From Bacteroidota bacterium (GTDB lineage Bacteria; Bacteroidota; Bacteroidia; Chitinophagales; Chitinophagaceae): a DNA stretch of 18,213 bases. This document shows positions 16,384 to 18,213 of the stretch, in pieces (within the stretch, counting starts at the first letter, position 1; every line of letters begins with the position of its first letter). The notes under the pieces are model-generated. The model was not told the origin of the DNA and did no database searches. It worked only from the letters and a program-made list of their open reading frames with translations. The stretch is from positions 1-18,213 of the forward strand of contig CANHIR010000016.1 of assembly GCA_947461015.1 (NCBI GenBank). The letters are read 5' to 3'. Made by a program: the position numbers and the translations under genes.

Positions 16384-16433
16384 CAAAAAAATCCGGTACT
16401 TACATTCAAATAAATGAAATTAAGTACCGGATT
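16384..16433 (-). terminator. Intrinsic terminator after yajC
   Basis: AATCCGGTACTTA (16390-16402) and TAAGTACCGGATT (16421-16433) are perfect 13-bp inverted arms around an 18-nt loop. Read leftward, the stem is followed by a run of Ts (the complement of the A-run 16385-16391), the expected orientation for ending the nusB-yajC transcript. It begins 18 bp past the yajC stop. Confidence 0.88.
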
Positions 16434-16451
16434 GTTTATAAATAAGAAGGA

Positions 16452-16763
16452 TTACTTTTTGTTGACAACAAGTGACATTTCTAAGCTTACCGCACTTCTT
16501 TCTATTTTTAAATAACTTCCAGGACTAACTTCTAATTGAAGGGTATTGTCTTCGTTAATTTTATTAATTGTACCATGTATACCTGCGATGGTAATAATCT
16601 TATCCCCTTTTTGCAAATTGTCAATAAATTTCTTTTGCTCTTTTGCTTTTTTAGCTTGTGGGCGAATCATAAATAACCAAAACACCACTAAGATTCCACC
16701 TAACATAACTAAACTAAACATTGGACTTTGTTCAGGTGGAGTTGCTAATATTACTGATAACAT
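16452..16763 (-). CDS. yajC: Preprotein translocase accessory subunit YajC
   Basis: A 103-residue single-pass membrane protein that associates with SecDF in the Sec translocase. A short N-terminal segment precedes one transmembrane helix (about 17-33, LVMLGGILVVFWLFMI). The family signature RPQAKKAKEQKKF follows directly, then LQKGDKIITIAGIHGTI and a small beta domain ending LEMSLVV. The length and layout are standard. It lies 63 bp downstream of nusB in the same direction, with a perfect TATATTTG box (minus strand, 16815-16808) between them, so it may be expressed both from the nusB promoter and from its own. A strong terminator follows. Confidence 0.95.
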   Translation of the reverse strand: MLSVILATPPEQSPMFSLVMLGGILVVFWLFMIRPQAKKAKEQKKFIDNLQKGDKIITIAGIHGTINKINEDNTLQLEVSPGSYLKIERSAVSLEMSLVVNKK

Positions 16764-16807
16764 ATTTTTTTAATTTAAATTTTTAAACAATCTTGAATTA
16801 TAATAAA

Positions 16808-16815
16808 CAAATATA
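16808..16815 (-). promoter_or_regulatory. Candidate -7 box for yajC
   Basis: On the minus strand TATATTTG is a perfect TAnnTTTG match, 44 bp before the yajC ATG, predicting a leader of roughly 38 nt. No well-spaced -33 TTTG is seen, and the surroundings are very AT-rich, so a chance match is possible. Confidence 0.35.
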
Positions 16816-16826
16816 AGGCAAACAAT

Positions 16827-17741
16827 TTACTTGGCCTTATGACTTACTTTTTGAATTTTTCCATTACCTACCAATTCTTTGTGAATACTATCTAAAATAC
16901 CATTCACAAAATGTCCGCTTTGTTCGGTGCTATAGTCTTTGGCTAAATCAATATATTCATTAATGGTTACTTTGGTTGGAATGGTGTCAAAATAAACCAA
17001 TTCACATACGCCCAGTCTTAACAAAATCATATCAATCATGGCAATTCGCTCAGGATCCCAGTTTTTTAGCTTGGGTTTAATAATATCCTCTGAAATGGTT
17101 TTTTTGTCAATGGCAGTTTGCAATAAATCGGTAGCAAATTTCATTTTTTCAGCACCTACTAAATCCAAGAAATTAACAGATCCTGGTTTTTGTATATAGT
17201 TAAGCACCATGCTTATCATCATATCCCCTTCGTCCTCCCAATTGGTGAAATGCTCGTCTATAAAATCAACTGCATTTTCAGATCCCAAAATAATGGTGCC
17301 AAATATGAATTTTAGAATCTCCTTCTCTTTTGACTTATCTCTATTATCCTCGGTGATATATGCTTTATATTCAGAGGATTCAGTCAAATTCCTAAATAAT
17401 TGTTTAACCAAATCAGCTTCAATCCACTGATGAGGTTTTACTATATCAATGGCATTTTTAAAAACTGGGGATTCAATGGTTTGCCAAACAATAGCATTAC
17501 CAGCAATTTTGATATTAACGGTTAAATCGGATTGATTCGGTAAATTTTTTGAAGACCTTTGCTGAGCATCCACTTCGGCATATAAAGCCACTTGGTGAAT
17601 GAGATGAACTAGAAAAACGAATAAATTTCGAGATTTGTCAAATTCTTTATTCAGCAATGAGGTTGAGGTACCTTGAATATTGGATTCAAGCATATATAAA
17701 ACCTGCATTACTTTAATTCGGATGTTTCTTCTGTTCATCAT
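16827..17741 (-). CDS. nusB: Transcription antitermination factor NusB
   Basis: A 304-residue NusB, numbered from the ATG at 17741. It begins MMNRRNIRIKVMQVLYML, matching Bacteroidota NusB. The frame extends to 17777, but a perfect -7 box at 17772-17765 lies inside that extension, so the longer start is unlikely; an ATG one codon later is equally possible. The N-terminal half is the extra region of the long phylum-type protein. The conserved helical NusB core occupies about 140-295, including NWDPERIAMIDMILLRLGVCEL and PTKVTINEYIDLAKDYS, then HFVNGILDSI. NusB binds NusE (S10) and boxA RNA to allow processive transcription of rRNA operons and to aid their maturation. It is the first gene of a nusB-yajC unit. 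Confidence 0.93.
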   Translation of the reverse strand: MMNRRNIRIKVMQVLYMLESNIQGTSTSLLNKEFDKSRNLFVFLVHLIHQVALYAEVDAQQRSSKNLPNQSDLTVNIKIAGNAIVWQTIESPVFKNAIDIVKPHQWIEADLVKQLFRNLTESSEYKAYITEDNRDKSKEKEILKFIFGTIILGSENAVDFIDEHFTNWEDEGDMMISMVLNYIQKPGSVNFLDLVGAEKMKFATDLLQTAIDKKTISEDIIKPKLKNWDPERIAMIDMILLRLGVCELVYFDTIPTKVTINEYIDLAKDYSTEQSGHFVNGILDSIHKELVGNGKIQKVSHKAK

Positions 17742-17764
17742 ATTAATAAGAGCTATAAGGCCGG

Positions 17765-17772
17765 CAAAGCTA
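17765..17772 (-). promoter_or_regulatory. Candidate -7 box for nusB
   Basis: On the minus strand TAGCTTTG is a perfect TAnnTTTG match, 23 bp before the ATG at 17741, predicting a leader of about 17 nt. A TTTG at 17788-17785 lies 12 bp upstream, closer than the usual spacing. The box supports the shorter nusB start. Confidence 0.5.
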
Positions 17773-17838
17773 TTCAAATAAATCCAAAAAAACTGACATT
17801 TTTTACATAATTACGACCTAAACCTTCAAATTTAAGCA

Positions 17839-17846
17839 TAGATTTG
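17839..17846 (+). promoter_or_regulatory. Candidate -7 box for groES
   Basis: TAGATTTG is a perfect TAnnTTTG match 127 bp before the groES ATG and would give a leader of about 120 nt. No CIRCE inverted repeat is present downstream of it. A second promoter-like sequence lies nearer the gene. Confidence 0.35.
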
Positions 17847-17861
17847 CCACCCCTGTCCATG

Positions 17862-17938
17862 TATACAATGCTTCTCTGCAATTTTGACCTATTATCAAGC
17901 AAAAAAGTCACTGGCATGATTCTAGCTATATACAATGC
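17862..17938 (+). promoter_or_regulatory. groES upstream region: sigma-54-like site and a repeated decamer
   Basis: The decamer TATACAATGC occurs at 17862-17871 and again at 17929-17938. Just before the second copy, TGGCATGATTCTAGCT (17912-17927) fits the -24/-12 consensus TGGCACG-N4-TTGCW except at two positions, with GG and GC in exact register. Either may be a promoter element for groES, whose ATG is 46 bp past the -12 part. This is a by-eye match only. Confidence 0.3.
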
Positions 17939-17973
17939 ACAAACATTAATTTTTAAACCAAAAACGATAAACT

Positions 17974-18213
17974 ATGGCTAAGAGTACGGCTAAAAAAGTA
18001 AACATTACGCCCTTACATGACAGAGTAATTGTTATGCCTGCCGCTGCTGAAGAGAAAACAGCTGGAGGAATCATTATCCCCGATACTGCTAAAGAAAAAC
18101 CACAGCGTGGTGTAATTGTTGCAGCAGGTCCAGGTAAAAAAGACGAGCCAGTAACCGTTAAAGTGGGTGATACCGTTTTATATGGTAAATATGCTGGAAC
18201 TGAAATTCAAATT
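17974..18213 (+). CDS. groES: Co-chaperonin GroES, cut by window edge
   Basis: The first 80 residues of GroES are present; the right edge cuts the gene in frame before its C-terminus (the family is about 90-100 residues). After a short lysine-rich lead (MAKSTAKK), [42 protein letters not shown] and [17 protein letters not shown] follow. These include the mobile loop (about residues 24-40, with GGIIIP) that contacts GroEL. GroES heptamers cap GroEL to close the folding chamber in the cytosol. groEL would be expected next, outside the window. It is divergent from nusB across a 232-bp region holding several promoter candidates. Confidence 0.96.
   Translation, partial: MAKSTAKKVNITPLHDRVIVMPAAAEEKTAGGIIIPDTAKEKPQRGVIVAAGPGKKDEPVTVKVGDTVLYGKYAGTEIQI

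Noticed and set aside
17742..17777. A longer nusB start at 17777
   Set aside because: A perfect -7 box at 17772-17765 sits inside the extension, and the family N-terminus begins at MMNRRNIRIKVMQ.
17778..17973. CIRCE element (TTAGCACTC-N9-GAGTGCTAA) before groES
   Set aside because: I looked for it and found no such inverted repeat.
1..18213. CRISPR arrays, insertion sequences, tRNA/rRNA genes, toxin-antitoxin or defence modules
   Set aside because: No spaced direct repeats, transposase-like frames, structural RNA sequences or defence domains were recognised; the gene content is housekeeping throughout.

Overview
The window looks like an ordinary chromosomal segment from a member of the Bacteroidota, most likely a Chitinophagaceae-type bacterium. 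It is AT-rich. Several genes have a perfect TAnnTTTG box, the Bacteroidota sigma-A -7 element, close upstream (trxA, mqnE, nusB, yajC, groES). Shine-Dalgarno sequences are largely absent. NusB has the long (about 300-residue) form typical of this phylum, and nusB-yajC-coaE lie in the order often seen there. The exact genus cannot be fixed from this sequence alone.

Left part (1-3874): the window opens inside a leftward mutS2 gene, of which only the N-terminal 225 residues are present. Rightward genes follow for a lipoprotein-type methionine sulfoxide reductase (msrA) and a secreted M1-family zinc aminopeptidase. The latter converges on a leftward NlpC/P60 lipoprotein peptidase with only 6 bp between the stop codons.

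Central part (3997-10698): four rightward genes, dnaE (replicative polymerase alpha subunit with an apparently intact PHP metal site), trxA, a CNT-type nucleoside transporter and mqnE (aminofutalosine synthase, futalosine menaquinone route). A strong intrinsic terminator follows trxA, a structured element lies just after dnaE, and mqnE has a clear -7 box.

Right-central part (10717-15726): a leftward iron-sulfur L-serine dehydratase with an exact 27-bp in-frame tandem duplication; a divergent secreted beta-lactamase-fold serine hydrolase starting 42 bp away, across a 9-bp perfect inverted repeat; then an aspartate aminotransferase with a three-half-site palindromic element upstream, closely followed by an RlmK/RlmI-like methyltransferase.

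Right part (15719-18213): leftward nusB, yajC (ending in a strong terminator) and coaE, covering transcription/rRNA processing, Sec accessory function and the last CoA step. The window ends in a rightward groES, cut at residue 80.

Almost everything is core housekeeping. I found no mobile element, CRISPR array, phage, toxin-antitoxin or defence locus, no rRNA or tRNA, and no convincing undescribed system. The points worth a second look are local: the serine dehydratase duplication, two palindromic operator candidates, the structured dnaE 3' element, and the unusual groES upstream region. No gene-free stretch exceeds 300 bases; the longest (17742-17973) holds the nusB and groES control regions.
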